DNA from: Lachnospiraceae bacterium
GTDB taxonomy: Bacteria > Bacillota > Clostridia > Lachnospirales > Lachnospiraceae
Assembly (NCBI GenBank): GCA_017445585.1
Contig: JAFSTX010000052.1
Location: forward strand, 1-64,000
Direction of reading: 5' to 3'
Length of the DNA: 64,000 bases
A model generated the notes under the pieces. It did not search any database. It saw only the letters and a list, made by a program, of their open reading frames with translations, and was not told where the DNA came from. The position numbers and the translations under genes are program-made. The first letter of the stretch is position 1, and every line of letters starts with the position of its first letter. Below, piece after piece: positions 1 to 8,719 of this stretch.

Positions 1-734
1 CATCAGAGGTCCCCGAGGGACTTTCGGAGGGGGATGAGATTGAGGTCTTCCTTTACAAAGACTCGGAGGACCGCCCGATAGCTACTGTAAAAACGCCGCC
101 CATCGAGGTCGGCTCAGCTGCCGTGCTGACGGTATCGCAGGTCACTGACATCGGCGCTTTTCTCGACTGGGGGCTAATGAAGGAGCTGTTTCTTCCCTTT
201 AAGGAGCAGACCCGAAAAGTGAGAGAGGGAGAGAGGATTCCTGTCATCATGTACGTTGACCGCAGCGGCAGGCTCGCGGCATCCATGCATATCTACAGCC
301 GTCTTTCGCCTGCCTCCGGATACCAGAAAAACGACAAGGTCAGAGGCCTTGTGTATGAGATCAAAAAGGAGCTCGGAGCCTTTGTCGCAGTGGACGGCAG
401 GTATTTCGGGATGATCCCCTCCCAGGAGCTCTACGAGCGCATCCGGGTGGGAGACGAGATAAGCGCCAGAGTCTTTCGCGTAAGGCCTGACGGCAAGCTC
501 GATCTCTCGTGGCGCAAGAAAGCCTATGCCCAGATGGAGGATGACGCGGAAAAGGTCATCTCGGTCATAAAAAGCTACGACGGCGAGCTGCCCTTTACCG
601 ATAAGGCCTCGCCCGAGCAGATAAAGGCCGAACTCGGCCTGTCCAAGGCGGCCTTCAAGCGCGCGGTCGGCAGGCTGTTGAAGGAGGACCGCATCACACT
701 GGGGCTGGATTCGATCTTTCTTAAGAAACAGTAG
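1..734 (+). CDS. CvfB/YitL-like S1 RNA-binding protein, C-terminal part
   Basis: The frame is open from the left edge, so the true start lies outside the window; about 243 codons are visible. Two S1-like beta-barrel stretches can be read. The first has 'TDIGAFLDWGL' followed by 'KELFLPF'; the second has 'KELGAFVAVDGRYFGMIP'. The last 60 or so residues look like a winged helix ('SPEQIKAELGLSKAAFKRAVGRL'). This order matches the CvfB/YitL family, S1-domain RNA-binding proteins known in Firmicutes as conserved virulence factor B. It is probably cytoplasmic and binds RNA. It ends about 100 bases before rnpB with no clear terminator between. Family call is good; the cellular role is unknown here. 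Confidence 0.85.
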   Translation, partial: SEVPEGLSEGDEIEVFLYKDSEDRPIATVKTPPIEVGSAAVLTVSQVTDIGAFLDWGLMKELFLPFKEQTRKVREGERIPVIMYVDRSGRLAASMHIYSRLSPASGYQKNDKVRGLVYEIKKELGAFVAVDGRYFGMIPSQELYERIRVGDEISARVFRVRPDGKLDLSWRKKAYAQMEDDAEKVISVIKSYDGELPFTDKASPEQIKAELGLSKAAFKRAVGRLLKEDRITLGLDSIFLKKQ

Positions 735-792
735 GTTTTCGCATATCAGCCGCATTGTTTCGGTATAACAAGCCCTCTTGCGGGAGAGACTG

Positions 793-801
793 TGTTATGA
801 T
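793..801 (+). promoter_or_regulatory. possible extended -10 promoter for rnpB
   Basis: An extended -10 element, TGT followed by TATGAT (796-801), lies about 30 bases before the mature rnpB 5' end. No good -35 hexamer sits at the usual spacing, so the call rests on the extended -10 alone. Confidence 0.35.
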
Positions 802-830
802 AGAGTATAAAAGTAAATATCAGAACAGAT

Positions 831-1164
831 ACGGGCAGGGCGGATGATCGCTGCTCCCTCGGGAGGAGAGGAAAGTCCGGGCTTCACAGGGCAGGATGCC
901 GGATAACGTCCGGGCGGGGTAACCCGACGACCAGTGCAGCAGAAAGTATACCGCCCCTTACGGGGTAAGGGTGAAATGGCAGTGTAAGAGACTACCGCCG
1001 TCTCCGGTAACGGAGCGGGCATTGTAAACTCCATCCGAAGCAAGACCAAGCAGGAAGCATACGCCGGCCCGGCGGCTTCCGGGTAGGTCGCTCGAGCTGT
1101 GCGGCAACGTACAGCCTAGATAGATGATCATCCTCGACAGAACCCGGCTTACAGCTCTGCCCGT
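831..1164 (+). ncRNA. rnpB: RNase P RNA, bacterial class A
   Basis: This is the catalytic RNA that cuts 5' leaders from tRNA precursors. The conserved 5' core GAGGAAAGTCCGGGCT is at 866-881 and the matching 3' core, ACAGAACCCGGCTTACAG, at about 1137-1154. The ends pair as P1: ACGGGCAG (831-838) with CTGCCCGT (1157-1164). Internal landmarks include GCAGAAAGTATACCGCC, GGTAAGGGTGAAA and the run ending in TAGATAGATGATCATCC. Length of about 334 nt and the layout fit class A rather than the Bacillus class B form. An antisense open frame across this region is an artefact of the structured RNA. Confidence 0.97.
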
Positions 1165-1176
1165 ATTTTCATATGT

Positions 1177-1203
1177 GTCCCGCAGGTATTCCTGCGGGGT
1201 TTG
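1177..1203 (+). terminator. intrinsic terminator of rnpB
   Basis: CCCGCAGG, loop TATT, then CCTGCGGG, followed by a short T stretch. It sits 13 bases after the RNA 3' end and just before nfnA. Confidence 0.7.
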
Positions 1204-1224
1204 TCCATAAGTACGGAGATCATT

Positions 1225-2067
1225 ATGTACGAGATATTAAAACGCGAGGAGCTCAACTCCTCTTCGACACGGTTCAGATTTTATGCTCCCTATGTCGCGG
1301 GCAAGGCACAGCCCGGGCAGTTTGTAATACTTCGTGTCGATGAAAACGGCGAGAGGGTGCCCTTTACCATAGCCGGATATGACAGAGAGGCCGGCACGGT
1401 GGACGTTATCGTGCAGATAGTGGGCGCAACTACAATGAAGCTCAACCGGCTTCGCGAGGGCGACAGACTGGCCAGTCTTACGGGTCCTTTGGGCAATCCG
1501 ACCAGGCTCGACGGTCTCTCAAAGGCCGCGGTGGTCGGAGGGGGACTCGGGTGCGCCATCGCGCTTCCCATCGCGCAGGAGCTGCACAGACGCGGCTGCT
1601 GTGTGCACAGCGTCGTCGGTTTCCGCACAAAAGATCTGATCATACTTGAAAAAGAATTCGCCGAGGCCTCCGATCTGCTTACTGTCATGACGGACGACGG
1701 ATCAAGCGGCCGGGGAGGACTGGTCACGGCAGGCCTCGAGGAACTGATCCTGGCCGGAAATACTTACGATGAGGTCATCTGCATCGGCCCGCCGCTGATG
1801 ATGAAATTCGTGTGCCTTCTGACAAAGAAATACGGCATAAAGACGACAGTCTCCATGAATTCCATCATGGTCGACGGTACGGGAATGTGCGGCTGCTGCC
1901 GCCTTACCGTCGGAGGCGAGACGAAATTTGCCTGCGTGGACGGCCCCGATTTTGACGGACATCTGGTGGATTTTGACGAGGCGATAAGCCGCGGTAATAT
2001 ATACGGCGAGTTTGAAAGGCATGCCTATGACGAGGCCTGCAACCTTCTGAAAAAGGAGGTGGAGTAA
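1225..2067 (+). CDS. nfnA: NfnA-like small subunit (ferredoxin-NADP+ reductase / sulfide dehydrogenase family)
   Basis: FAD/NAD(H)-binding small subunit of the electron-bifurcating NADH-dependent reduced ferredoxin:NADP+ oxidoreductase. About 280 residues, the usual size. The N-terminal half is an FNR-type barrel ('AQPGQFVILRV', 'PFTIAGYD'), the nucleotide-binding part has 'AAVVGGGLGCAIALPIA', and near the C-terminus a Cys-rich site ('DGTGMCGCC...C') would hold a [2Fe-2S] cluster. The frame is open from 1201, but ATG 1225 follows a GGAG at good spacing and gives the expected N-terminus. It abuts the large-subunit gene, as in other clostridia. Cytoplasmic, balancing NADH, NADPH and ferredoxin. 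Related proteins are annotated as sulfide dehydrogenase beta (SudB). Confidence 0.9.
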   Translation: MYEILKREELNSSSTRFRFYAPYVAGKAQPGQFVILRVDENGERVPFTIAGYDREAGTVDVIVQIVGATTMKLNRLREGDRLASLTGPLGNPTRLDGLSKAAVVGGGLGCAIALPIAQELHRRGCCVHSVVGFRTKDLIILEKEFAEASDLLTVMTDDGSSGRGGLVTAGLEELILAGNTYDEVICIGPPLMMKFVCLLTKKYGIKTTVSMNSIMVDGTGMCGCCRLTVGGETKFACVDGPDFDGHLVDFDEAISRGNIYGEFERHAYDEACNLLKKEVE

Positions 2068-3489
2068 ATGGCGGATATGAACCCTGTCAGGACGCCGATG
2101 CCGAGCCAGGACCCGGATATAAGAAGGCGTAATTTCGATGAGGTAACGCTCGGATATACGGAAGAAATGGCTGTGGCGGAGGCGAAGAGGTGTCTGAACT
2201 GCAGGCACCGCCCGTGCACCGGAGGCTGTCCGGTGGGAATCCGTATTCCTGATTTTATCGCGAAGGTCGCCGAGGGCGAGTTTGAAGAAGCCTATCATAT
2301 CATCCACGAGGACAGCTCGCTGCCTGCGGTCTGCGGGCGTGTATGCCCCCAGGAGAGACAGTGCGAGAAATACTGCGTCAGAGGCATGAAAGGCGACAGC
2401 GTGGGCATAGGCAGGCTGGAACGCTTTGTGGCGGACTGGCACGTGGCCCACGGCAGTGAAAGCGTGAAAAAACAGCCGGTAAACGCCCATAAGGTGGCTG
2501 TCGTGGGCGCCGGACCGTCCGGACTTACCTGCGCGGGAGATCTGGCAAAGAAAGGGTATGACGTCACCGTTTTCGAAGCGCTTCACGTACCCGGCGGCGT
2601 GCTGGTCTACGGCATCCCGGAATTCCGCCTTCCAAAGGCCATAGTGGCCCGCGAGGTAGATACGCTGAGGGCTCTCGGAGTCAGGATCGAGACAAACGTC
2701 GTAGTAGGTCGTTCGATCACCATAGACGAGCTGCTGGAGGAAGAAGGCTTTGAGGCCGTGTTCATAGGTACCGGCGCGGGGCTTCCCTCATTTATGAAAA
2801 TACCCGGAGAATCGCTCAAGGGCGTCTTTTCCGCAAATGAGTTCCTCACGAGAGTAAATCTTATGAAGGCGTACAGGGAGGATTCGGACACTCCGATACT
2901 GAGGCCTTCGAGGGTGGCCGTCGTAGGCGGCGGAAACGTGGCCATGGACGCCGCGCGCAGCGCCATGCGCCTCGGTGCCGGCCGCGTCACCGTACTCTAC
3001 AGACGCGGTGAGGAGGAGATGCCGGCCCGTAAAGAGGAGATAGAGCATGCGAAGGAAGAGGGCGTCGAGTTCATGTTCCTGACTGCGCCAACTCAGATCC
3101 TCGGTACTGAGGGAAATGAGGACCGCAGCAAGAACGGTTTCGTCCGCGGCGTCAGATGTATACGCATGGAGCTCGGCGAGAGCGACGCATCGGGCAGGCG
3201 CAGGCCGAAAGAGATCCCCGGATCGGAGTTTGAGCTTGAGGCAGACGCCGTGATAATGGCGCTGGGCACGTCGCCGAACCCGCTGATAAGCAGGACGACT
3301 CACGATCTGGAGACGGACCGCAGAGGGTGCATAGTCGCCGATCCGGAGACCGGAGAGACGAGCAGACCCGGAGTTTTCGCAGGCGGAGATACCGTGACGG
3401 GCGCGGCTACGGTCATTCTGGCCATGGGCGCCGGCAAGAAAGCGGCCGCGGCGATAGACAGATATATTACGGAAGGCGGGAAAGGCTGA
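2068..3489 (+). CDS. nfnB: NfnB-like large subunit (GltD-family NADPH oxidoreductase)
   Basis: 473 residues, the usual length for NfnB or the homotetrameric GltA-type reductase. The N-terminal third carries two Cys clusters ('CLNCRHRPCTGGCPVGI' and 'CGRVCPQERQCEKYC') for [4Fe-4S] centres. These are followed by an FAD site ('VAVVGAGPSGLTCAGDL') and an NADP site ('VAVVGGGNVAMDAARSA'). It starts directly after nfnA behind AAGGAGGTGGAG, so the two are co-transcribed and form the NfnAB complex. A GltD-like role in glutamate synthase is the alternative, but no large glutamate synthase subunit is nearby, and the NfnA partner decides the call. Confidence 0.9.
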   Translation: MADMNPVRTPMPSQDPDIRRRNFDEVTLGYTEEMAVAEAKRCLNCRHRPCTGGCPVGIRIPDFIAKVAEGEFEEAYHIIHEDSSLPAVCGRVCPQERQCEKYCVRGMKGDSVGIGRLERFVADWHVAHGSESVKKQPVNAHKVAVVGAGPSGLTCAGDLAKKGYDVTVFEALHVPGGVLVYGIPEFRLPKAIVAREVDTLRALGVRIETNVVVGRSITIDELLEEEGFEAVFIGTGAGLPSFMKIPGESLKGVFSANEFLTRVNLMKAYREDSDTPILRPSRVAVVGGGNVAMDAARSAMRLGAGRVTVLYRRGEEEMPARKEEIEHAKEEGVEFMFLTAPTQILGTEGNEDRSKNGFVRGVRCIRMELGESDASGRRRPKEIPGSEFELEADAVIMALGTSPNPLISRTTHDLETDRRGCIVADPETGETSRPGVFAGGDTVTGAATVILAMGAGKKAAAAIDRYITEGGKG

Positions 3490-3523
3490 GAACTGCCCTT
3501 ATATCCCGCGGAAAGAGCTGGTT

Positions 3524-4738
3524 TTGAAAAGAGTACTGATCCTGATGATATCGCTGCTTCTCATGCTGCAGGCCTGCGCCTGCGGAGGGGAGAGTACGGA
3601 TGCATCCGCCGGGACGGGTTCCGCTCCGGAGGTGACGCCTGACGGCAGAGGGATAATCCTCGATATCTCGGGAGGAGAGGTGACTGGCCGGACTGACGCG
3701 CCGACCTCCGGATCCGATGAGACCGGCCCTGCGCTCCCTGGCGACGGCACGGCGGTTTTCCGCTTCGCGGGCGATTTTACCCAGGCCGAGGAGGGCGGAG
3801 ACGGAGTCGCCATGTCCATCATGTCTGTGCTGGATAATACCTACGGAGGAGATATCACCAGGGTCTTTTCCGACGATCTGCTCTCGCTTATGAGAGACGC
3901 CGACGTCTTTATGCTCAACAACGAGTTTACATACACCGACAGGGGCACTCCGACGGCGGGCAAGCACTGGACCTTCCGCGCGGACCCCTCAAGAGTTGCC
4001 AATCTCACTCGTCTGGGAGTCGATGTCGTCGGGCTTGCAAACAATCACGCCTTTGACTGGGGCGAGGTCTCGCTCCTTGATACGATAGACGTGCTGGACC
4101 GTGAGGGGATCCCTCACGTCGGCGCGGGAGCGGATCTGGCCGCTGCAAAGAAGGCGGCATATTTTACGGTAGAGGGAAAGGTCTTTTCCATAGTTGCGGC
4201 TACGTCCGTGGAAAAGGAAGGAGACTCGGAATTCGGAATGACCAGAGCCGCAACGGCGGATACGCCCGGCGTGCTGAACACACGCGAGCCGGAGGAGACG
4301 CTTGACGCGATCCGCACCGCCTCGGAAAACAGCGATTTCTGCTTCGTCTTCGTGCACTGGGGCACAGAGATGCAGGAGACGCCTGACGCGGAGCAAAAGG
4401 AGCTGGCAGCGCTTTACGTCGAGGCCGGCGCGGACGCGGTCATAGGCGCTCATCCGCATATCCTTCAGGGCATAGAATATGTCGGCGGTAAGCCTGTCAT
4501 ATACAGTATGGGTAATTTCTGGTTCAATACAAAGGAACGCGAGACCTGTCTCTTTGAGGTGGCGGTCGATACCGCGACGATGGAGCCGAGGGTGTTCTTT
4601 CACCCATGCCTTCAGAGAGACTCCCGCACGGTGCTCGTTACCGACAGCGCCCGCAGGGCTCAGATCATAGACGACGAGATCGCGAGATCCTTTGATATTA
4701 CGATCGAGCATATTACGGGAGAGGTGACAAGGAAATGA
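3524..4738 (+). CDS. CapA-family lipoprotein (PgsA-like metallophosphatase fold)
   Basis: 404 residues from a TTG start behind GGAAAGAG. The N-terminus is a lipoprotein signal: a short charged start, a leucine-rich core and a cysteine-rich stretch ('LQACACGG'). A Ser/Thr/Gly-rich linker follows, then a CapA domain from about residue 80 with 'FMLNNEFTYTDRG', 'DVVGLANNHAFDWG', 'VFVHWGTEMQ' and 'GAHPHILQGIEY'. CapA/PgsA proteins are linked to poly-gamma-glutamate or capsule production in Gram-positives. No pgsB or pgsC homologue is here. The stop overlaps the AMP-ligase start, so it belongs to that operon. Its substrate cannot be told from the sequence. Confidence 0.82.
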   Translation: MKRVLILMISLLLMLQACACGGESTDASAGTGSAPEVTPDGRGIILDISGGEVTGRTDAPTSGSDETGPALPGDGTAVFRFAGDFTQAEEGGDGVAMSIMSVLDNTYGGDITRVFSDDLLSLMRDADVFMLNNEFTYTDRGTPTAGKHWTFRADPSRVANLTRLGVDVVGLANNHAFDWGEVSLLDTIDVLDREGIPHVGAGADLAAAKKAAYFTVEGKVFSIVAATSVEKEGDSEFGMTRAATADTPGVLNTREPEETLDAIRTASENSDFCFVFVHWGTEMQETPDAEQKELAALYVEAGADAVIGAHPHILQGIEYVGGKPVIYSMGNFWFNTKERETCLFEVAVDTATMEPRVFFHPCLQRDSRTVLVTDSARRAQIIDDEIARSFDITIEHITGEVTRK

Positions 4739-6084
4739 GATTCGGATCATTTGCGGAAATGGTTGGACACTACGCGGATCTGGCTCCCGATTCCGCTGCT
4801 CTCATATACGAAGAGGGCGGAACGAAGCGCGTCATGACCTACGGTGCCCTCAGAGAATCCGTCTCCGCGAGGGCTTTGGACTTCGCCGGAAAGAAGAGCG
4901 TGGCCTTTCTTCCGGGAGAAGGCGGTGTCAGGTACATTGTTGATATTATGGCCGCCGCGCAGGCAGGGGCGAGGATCACCATGCTCGATGAGAACCTGCC
5001 CGAGTCCACACTGGCTTCGCTCCTTCGGCAGGTCGGGGCGGACTGTGTGTGCACGGACCCGGAGCTGGAGGAAGAACTCGGGGTATATCTTTGCCCCGAA
5101 GGAGAGGGCGAAAGGGGAGAGATACTTTTCTTTACCTCTGGCACCACGGACAGGTCAAAGGCTGTCCTGCTCTCTGAATCCTCGCTGTGCGCCAGCGCCT
5201 GGAACGGCGCCTCGCTGATGCCGTTAAAACAGGACGACGTCCTGCTTCTGCAGCTGCCGCTGAACCACGTCTTCGGATTCGTTTGCGGGCTGCTCTGGGC
5301 GCTTCAGTGCGGGGCATCCGTCGCTGTGGGCAGGGGCATGAGGCACTACGGCGACGACTATGATTTCTTCAGACCTACGGCTGTGTCGGTGGTCCCGCTG
5401 CTTCTGGGCTACTGCATAAAGGCGCGCGTGCTCAATCCCGAGCTTTCGCTCATACTTGTCGGAGCGGGAGAGTGCCCGCCGCAGGTTCTGCGCGAGGCGG
5501 GCGGGGGCGGCAGACGGGTATCGTTCGGCTACGGGCTGACGGAGACCTCGTCGGGCATAGCGCTCAGCACGGGCAGCGACCCTTATGCCATGAGCATCTG
5601 CCCTGATTTCAGGGTCAGTGTAGCTGATGACGGCGAGGTGCTGGTAGAGAGCAAAACGACCATGATGAAGGGTTATTTCGGCCGCCGCGAGGAGACGGAA
5701 GCAGTCCTTAAGGATGGAGTGCTGCATACCGGGGATCTGGGTCAGATAGATACCGAGGGAAGACTTCATATCACGGGGCGCAAGAAAGATATCCTGGTGC
5801 TTTCCTCAGGCTCAAAGATCTTTCTGCCGGAGTACGAGGCGGCGCTCGCAAAGGCTCTGGGTACCGGCGAGCTTTGCGTTGTGCTCTCAAAGGGACGCCC
5901 GGCGCTGATAGTCAACGCAGGCGTGGGAGACAGGAGTCTCGTCATGCAGCAGATAAGGCCGGTCATGGAGAACTATTCGCGCAGCGAACAGATAAGCGAG
6001 ATATTTTTTACCGACAGGCCTTTGCCCCGTACTGCCACAGGCAAGCTGAAGCGCTATGAGATCAGCCGGCTGGTAGGTGAGTAG
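4735..6084 (+). CDS. AMP-dependent acid ligase (acyl-CoA/acyl-ACP synthetase family)
   Basis: 449 residues, short for the family (often over 500) but complete. It contains the P-loop 'FFTSGTTDRSKAVLLSE', the adenylation motif 'GYGLTETSSG', the hinge 'HTGDLGQIDTEGRLHITGRKKD' split over residues 325-350, and the C-terminal catalytic lysine motif 'PRTATGKLKRYE'. It would activate a carboxylic acid as its adenylate and pass it to a thiol. The next gene is an acyl carrier protein, so the likely acceptor is that ACP. The start overlaps the CapA-like stop (ATGA). The substrate is not predictable, although the fatty-acid isomerase operon downstream makes a fatty acid reasonable. Confidence 0.85.
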   Translation: MRFGSFAEMVGHYADLAPDSAALIYEEGGTKRVMTYGALRESVSARALDFAGKKSVAFLPGEGGVRYIVDIMAAAQAGARITMLDENLPESTLASLLRQVGADCVCTDPELEEELGVYLCPEGEGERGEILFFTSGTTDRSKAVLLSESSLCASAWNGASLMPLKQDDVLLLQLPLNHVFGFVCGLLWALQCGASVAVGRGMRHYGDDYDFFRPTAVSVVPLLLGYCIKARVLNPELSLILVGAGECPPQVLREAGGGGRRVSFGYGLTETSSGIALSTGSDPYAMSICPDFRVSVADDGEVLVESKTTMMKGYFGRREETEAVLKDGVLHTGDLGQIDTEGRLHITGRKKDILVLSSGSKIFLPEYEAALAKALGTGELCVVLSKGRPALIVNAGVGDRSLVMQQIRPVMENYSRSEQISEIFFTDRPLPRTATGKLKRYEISRLVGE

Positions 6085-6142
6085 GGGAGGGCGGACCGGA
6101 ATACCGCAGATAAACAGGAACAATAAACTACAGGAGATATAT

Positions 6143-6388
6143 ATGACCAGAGAAGAACTTGCAGCAGGAATAAAAGAGACCATCTACGAATGTGTCCCGG
6201 AGCTTGAGGGCACCGAGCTTGCGGACGATACCGTTATCAATACCGATACGGCCATCGATTCCATGGGCTTTACGCTCGTGATCTGCCGCCTCGAGGCAAA
6301 ATACGACGTCCGTATCCCCAACCGCCAGTGGCAGAAGCTCTCCACCTTCGGCGATGTGGTGGACGCGATCGGAAGCAGGATCGCATGA
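6143..6388 (+). CDS. acyl carrier protein
   Basis: 81 residues, the size of a stand-alone ACP. The phosphopantetheine attachment site is the serine in 'DTAIDSMGFT' (about residue 42); family proteins usually have DSL, so DSM is a mild variant. ATG 6143 sits behind CAGGAG at good spacing; the frame is open further upstream but without a ribosome site. It lies between an acid ligase and an acyl-ACP thioesterase, so it is probably a dedicated carrier rather than the housekeeping ACP of fatty-acid synthesis, which usually has a more acidic helix II. The stop overlaps the thioesterase start. Confidence 0.88.
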   Translation: MTREELAAGIKETIYECVPELEGTELADDTVINTDTAIDSMGFTLVICRLEAKYDVRIPNRQWQKLSTFGDVVDAIGSRIA

Positions 6389-7095
6389 GCCCGGCCGACA
6401 CGAAAAAATACAGACTTTTGTCGGCGCATTGCGACTCGGAGAGAAAGCTTCGGCTCTCGGAGCTTTTTTCCTGGTTCCAGGAGGCTGCCATACGGCACAC
6501 CGAGGCTCTGGGCATGGGCCGTGAAAAGACCCTCGACCGCGGTCTGCTGTGGATCGTGACCCAGTGGCGGGCGGATATCGCCAGGCTCCCGGAGTACGAT
6601 GAAGAGGTCGTGCTGAGGAGCTGGCCGGGCAGGACCATGCACGTGATCTTTCCGAGGTTTTTCAGGCTTGAGACAAGTGACGGGGAGCCTTTGGTCACGG
6701 CGTCGTCTCTCTGGGCCCTGATGGACCGGGATACCCGCAGAGCGGTCTTTCCGGAAGAAGCCGGAGTCCATATCGAGGGAGAAAACGGACCCGATGATCC
6801 GCCACTGCCTTCTTCGCCGAGGCTCTGCCCCGTCACGGAGCATTCTGCCTGCGTCGTCACGCCTTCCGTGCTGGATCTCAACGGGCATATGAACAATACC
6901 AGGTATTTTGACCTGGCTGTCGATATGCTTTACCCGCATTACGGGAAGCAGACGCCGCGCCGTATCATCTGCGAGTACCACAGCGAGGCCAGGCTCGGAG
7001 ACAGGCTCGATCTCTCGCTGGGAGCCGAGGGCGATATCTGCCTTATACAGGGCGAGTGCGGCAGGCGGGTGTTCAGAATGAATATCACGTACTGA
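6385..7095 (+). CDS. acyl-ACP thioesterase (FatA/FatB-like double hotdog)
   Basis: 236 residues, typical of bacterial acyl-ACP thioesterases. The first hotdog domain spans roughly residues 5-125 ('FSWFQEAAIRHTEALGMG', 'LLWIVTQWRADI', 'WPGRTMHVIFPRFF'), the second about 145-235 with the catalytic-type 'LDLNGHMNNTRYFDL', where Asn and His fit the FatA/FatB active site. It hydrolyses acyl-ACP to free acid and ACP. ATG 6385 overlaps the ACP stop (ATGA), implying translational coupling. A terminator follows at 7145. With the ligase and ACP it forms a load/unload cassette; what happens to the acyl chain in between is not encoded in the cassette itself. Confidence 0.87.
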   Translation: MSPADTKKYRLLSAHCDSERKLRLSELFSWFQEAAIRHTEALGMGREKTLDRGLLWIVTQWRADIARLPEYDEEVVLRSWPGRTMHVIFPRFFRLETSDGEPLVTASSLWALMDRDTRRAVFPEEAGVHIEGENGPDDPPLPSSPRLCPVTEHSACVVTPSVLDLNGHMNNTRYFDLAVDMLYPHYGKQTPRRIICEYHSEARLGDRLDLSLGAEGDICLIQGECGRRVFRMNITY

Positions 7096-7144
7096 GCGCT
7101 GACGGCCCTGCGGGGAGGTTGCGCTGCGTACCGCGCATTTATTC

Positions 7145-7175
7145 AAACGGCGGCTGATAATGCGCCGTTTTTTTC
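7145..7175 (+). terminator. intrinsic terminator after the thioesterase gene
   Basis: AAACGGCG (7145-7152) pairs with CGCCGTTT (7163-7170), followed by a T run to 7174. It separates the ligase/ACP/thioesterase operon from the isomerase operon. Confidence 0.85.
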
Positions 7176-7220
7176 ATGCAAAAAAACAAAATAGATAGTG
7201 AATTACAGAAACAAAAGTAG

Positions 7221-7248
7221 TAGAATGAACATTGTCAAATAATTGTCA
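7221..7248 (+). promoter_or_regulatory. promoter region of the isomerase operon with a TTGTCA direct repeat
   Basis: A -10-like TAGAAT lies at 7221-7226 without a convincing -35. Directly downstream TTGTCA occurs twice (7232-7237 and 7243-7248), eleven bases apart, which could be a tandem protein-binding site in the leader. The Shine-Dalgarno CAGGAGG follows at 7251. Confidence 0.35.
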
Positions 7249-7267
7249 CTCAGGAGGCATTTAAATC

Positions 7268-8656
7268 ATGGACAAAAACACACGTATCTGCATCGTCGGC
7301 GGAGGCCCCGCAGGACTTTCTGCCGGCATGTATCTGGAAAAGAAGGGCTACGAGAATTACACCATTCTCGAGCGTCTTGACCGCGTAGGCGGCAAGTGCT
7401 GGAGCCCCACATACAACGGCCGCCGTTATGAGATGGGCGCCATCATGGGAGTCCCCTCATACTATGCCGTTCATGACGTTGAGGAATTCTGCGGCATCAC
7501 CCACGACGGTCCCAAGCTCAACCGCAACTACAAGAATTCAAAGGGAGATATCATCGAGCCTTTCGAGCCGAAAAAGAACATCCTTAAGATCCCGCGCCTT
7601 CTGAAGATGAAGAAACAGGTCAAAAAGCTCGGAGAGATCCTCGAGACAAAGTATCAGGGCTACGACGTAAACGGCCACCGCGGAGTTTCCGAGGGACGCT
7701 ACGACGGCTTCAGCCAGCGCAGCGCGAAGCGCGAGCCGGTATCCGGCGAGAACCCCAACCTTAAGGATCTCGCGCTGCCCTTCAACGAATTCTGCAAGCT
7801 TAACGGCGTCGAGCTGACCCAGGATATCTGGATCGGACCGTTCACCTCTTTCGGCTACGGCTATTTCGATGAGATCCCCGCTGCCTATGTCCTGAAATAT
7901 CTGGATTTCCAGACCTGCATGAACTTCGTGAAGATCAACCTGTGGACCTGGAAAGAGGGCACCCAGTACATCTGGGAGCAGCTCAACGACCACTTAAAGC
8001 ATCCGGCCCGCTTAAACAGCACCATCGAGAAGGTCGAGAGAAAAGACGGCAAGGTATACGTCACCGTTAACGGACAGGTCGAGGAATACGACAAGATCAT
8101 CGTTACCGCTCCTCTCTACATCCCCGATCAGCGCGCGGACGGACAGAAGGGCATGGTCGATTACTTTGACGCGAAGGACGACGAGAAGGAGCTTTTCTCC
8201 AAGATCGATTACGAGCGCTACGACGTTCTGGCTGTGGAGACAAAGCCCGAGGATCATCCCGAGATCAGCTACTACGTCTTCGACAATATGCATCCCGAAA
8301 GGCTCGGCCATCTGATGGTCTACTACCGCCGCTGGAGAGATACCAAGGATCAGGTCATCACGACCTACGCGCTCCGCAAGCACAAGGATCAGCCCGAGGT
8401 GCCTTATGACAAGTGCAGGCAGATGGTGCTGGACGATCTTAAGACCATGAAGAATCCCGCCACAAACGTGGTAAATGAGTGGAGCGTCTACTACTTCCCT
8501 CATGTATTCTCAAAGGACTACGCCGACGGCTGGTACGAGAAGGTCGAGGCCATGCAGGGCAAGTACGACACCTACTACGCAGGCGAGGTCATGAGCTTCG
8601 GCGATATGGATGAGACAGCCGAGTACAGCCGCGAGCTGGTAGAGCGTTTCTTCTAA
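7268..8656 (+). CDS. PAI-like polyunsaturated fatty-acid (linoleate) isomerase homologue, FAD-dependent
   Basis: 462 residues with an N-terminal FAD site ('CIVGGGPAGLSAGMYLE', then 'LERLDRVGGKCWSP'). As I remember it, the Propionibacterium acnes polyunsaturated fatty-acid isomerase PAI shares several blocks: 'GRRYEMGAIMGVPSY', 'TKYQGYDVNGH', 'AAYVLKYLDF', 'NMHPERLGHLMVYY' and 'GWYEKVEAMQGK'. PAI converts linoleate to trans-10, cis-12 conjugated linoleate using FAD without net redox. About 20 extra residues follow 'GYDVNGHRG' compared with my recollection of PAI. It leads a four-gene operon with a RetSat-like flavoprotein and electron carriers, which fits a route that isomerises and then reduces unsaturated fatty acids. 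The exact substrate and product are inference. Confidence 0.8.
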   Translation: MDKNTRICIVGGGPAGLSAGMYLEKKGYENYTILERLDRVGGKCWSPTYNGRRYEMGAIMGVPSYYAVHDVEEFCGITHDGPKLNRNYKNSKGDIIEPFEPKKNILKIPRLLKMKKQVKKLGEILETKYQGYDVNGHRGVSEGRYDGFSQRSAKREPVSGENPNLKDLALPFNEFCKLNGVELTQDIWIGPFTSFGYGYFDEIPAAYVLKYLDFQTCMNFVKINLWTWKEGTQYIWEQLNDHLKHPARLNSTIEKVERKDGKVYVTVNGQVEEYDKIIVTAPLYIPDQRADGQKGMVDYFDAKDDEKELFSKIDYERYDVLAVETKPEDHPEISYYVFDNMHPERLGHLMVYYRRWRDTKDQVITTYALRKHKDQPEVPYDKCRQMVLDDLKTMKNPATNVVNEWSVYYFPHVFSKDYADGWYEKVEAMQGKYDTYYAGEVMSFGDMDETAEYSRELVERFF

Positions 8657-8719
8657 ATGCTGTTTTCGAGAGGGGCAGTACCCGCCCCTCTCAAACTATG
8701 TCCAAAGGATGATAAAAAC

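Noticed and set aside
795-1049. Open reading frame antisense to rnpB
   Set aside because: It lies across a clear RNase P RNA with conserved core sequences and pairing ends; no ribosome site and no protein-like composition.
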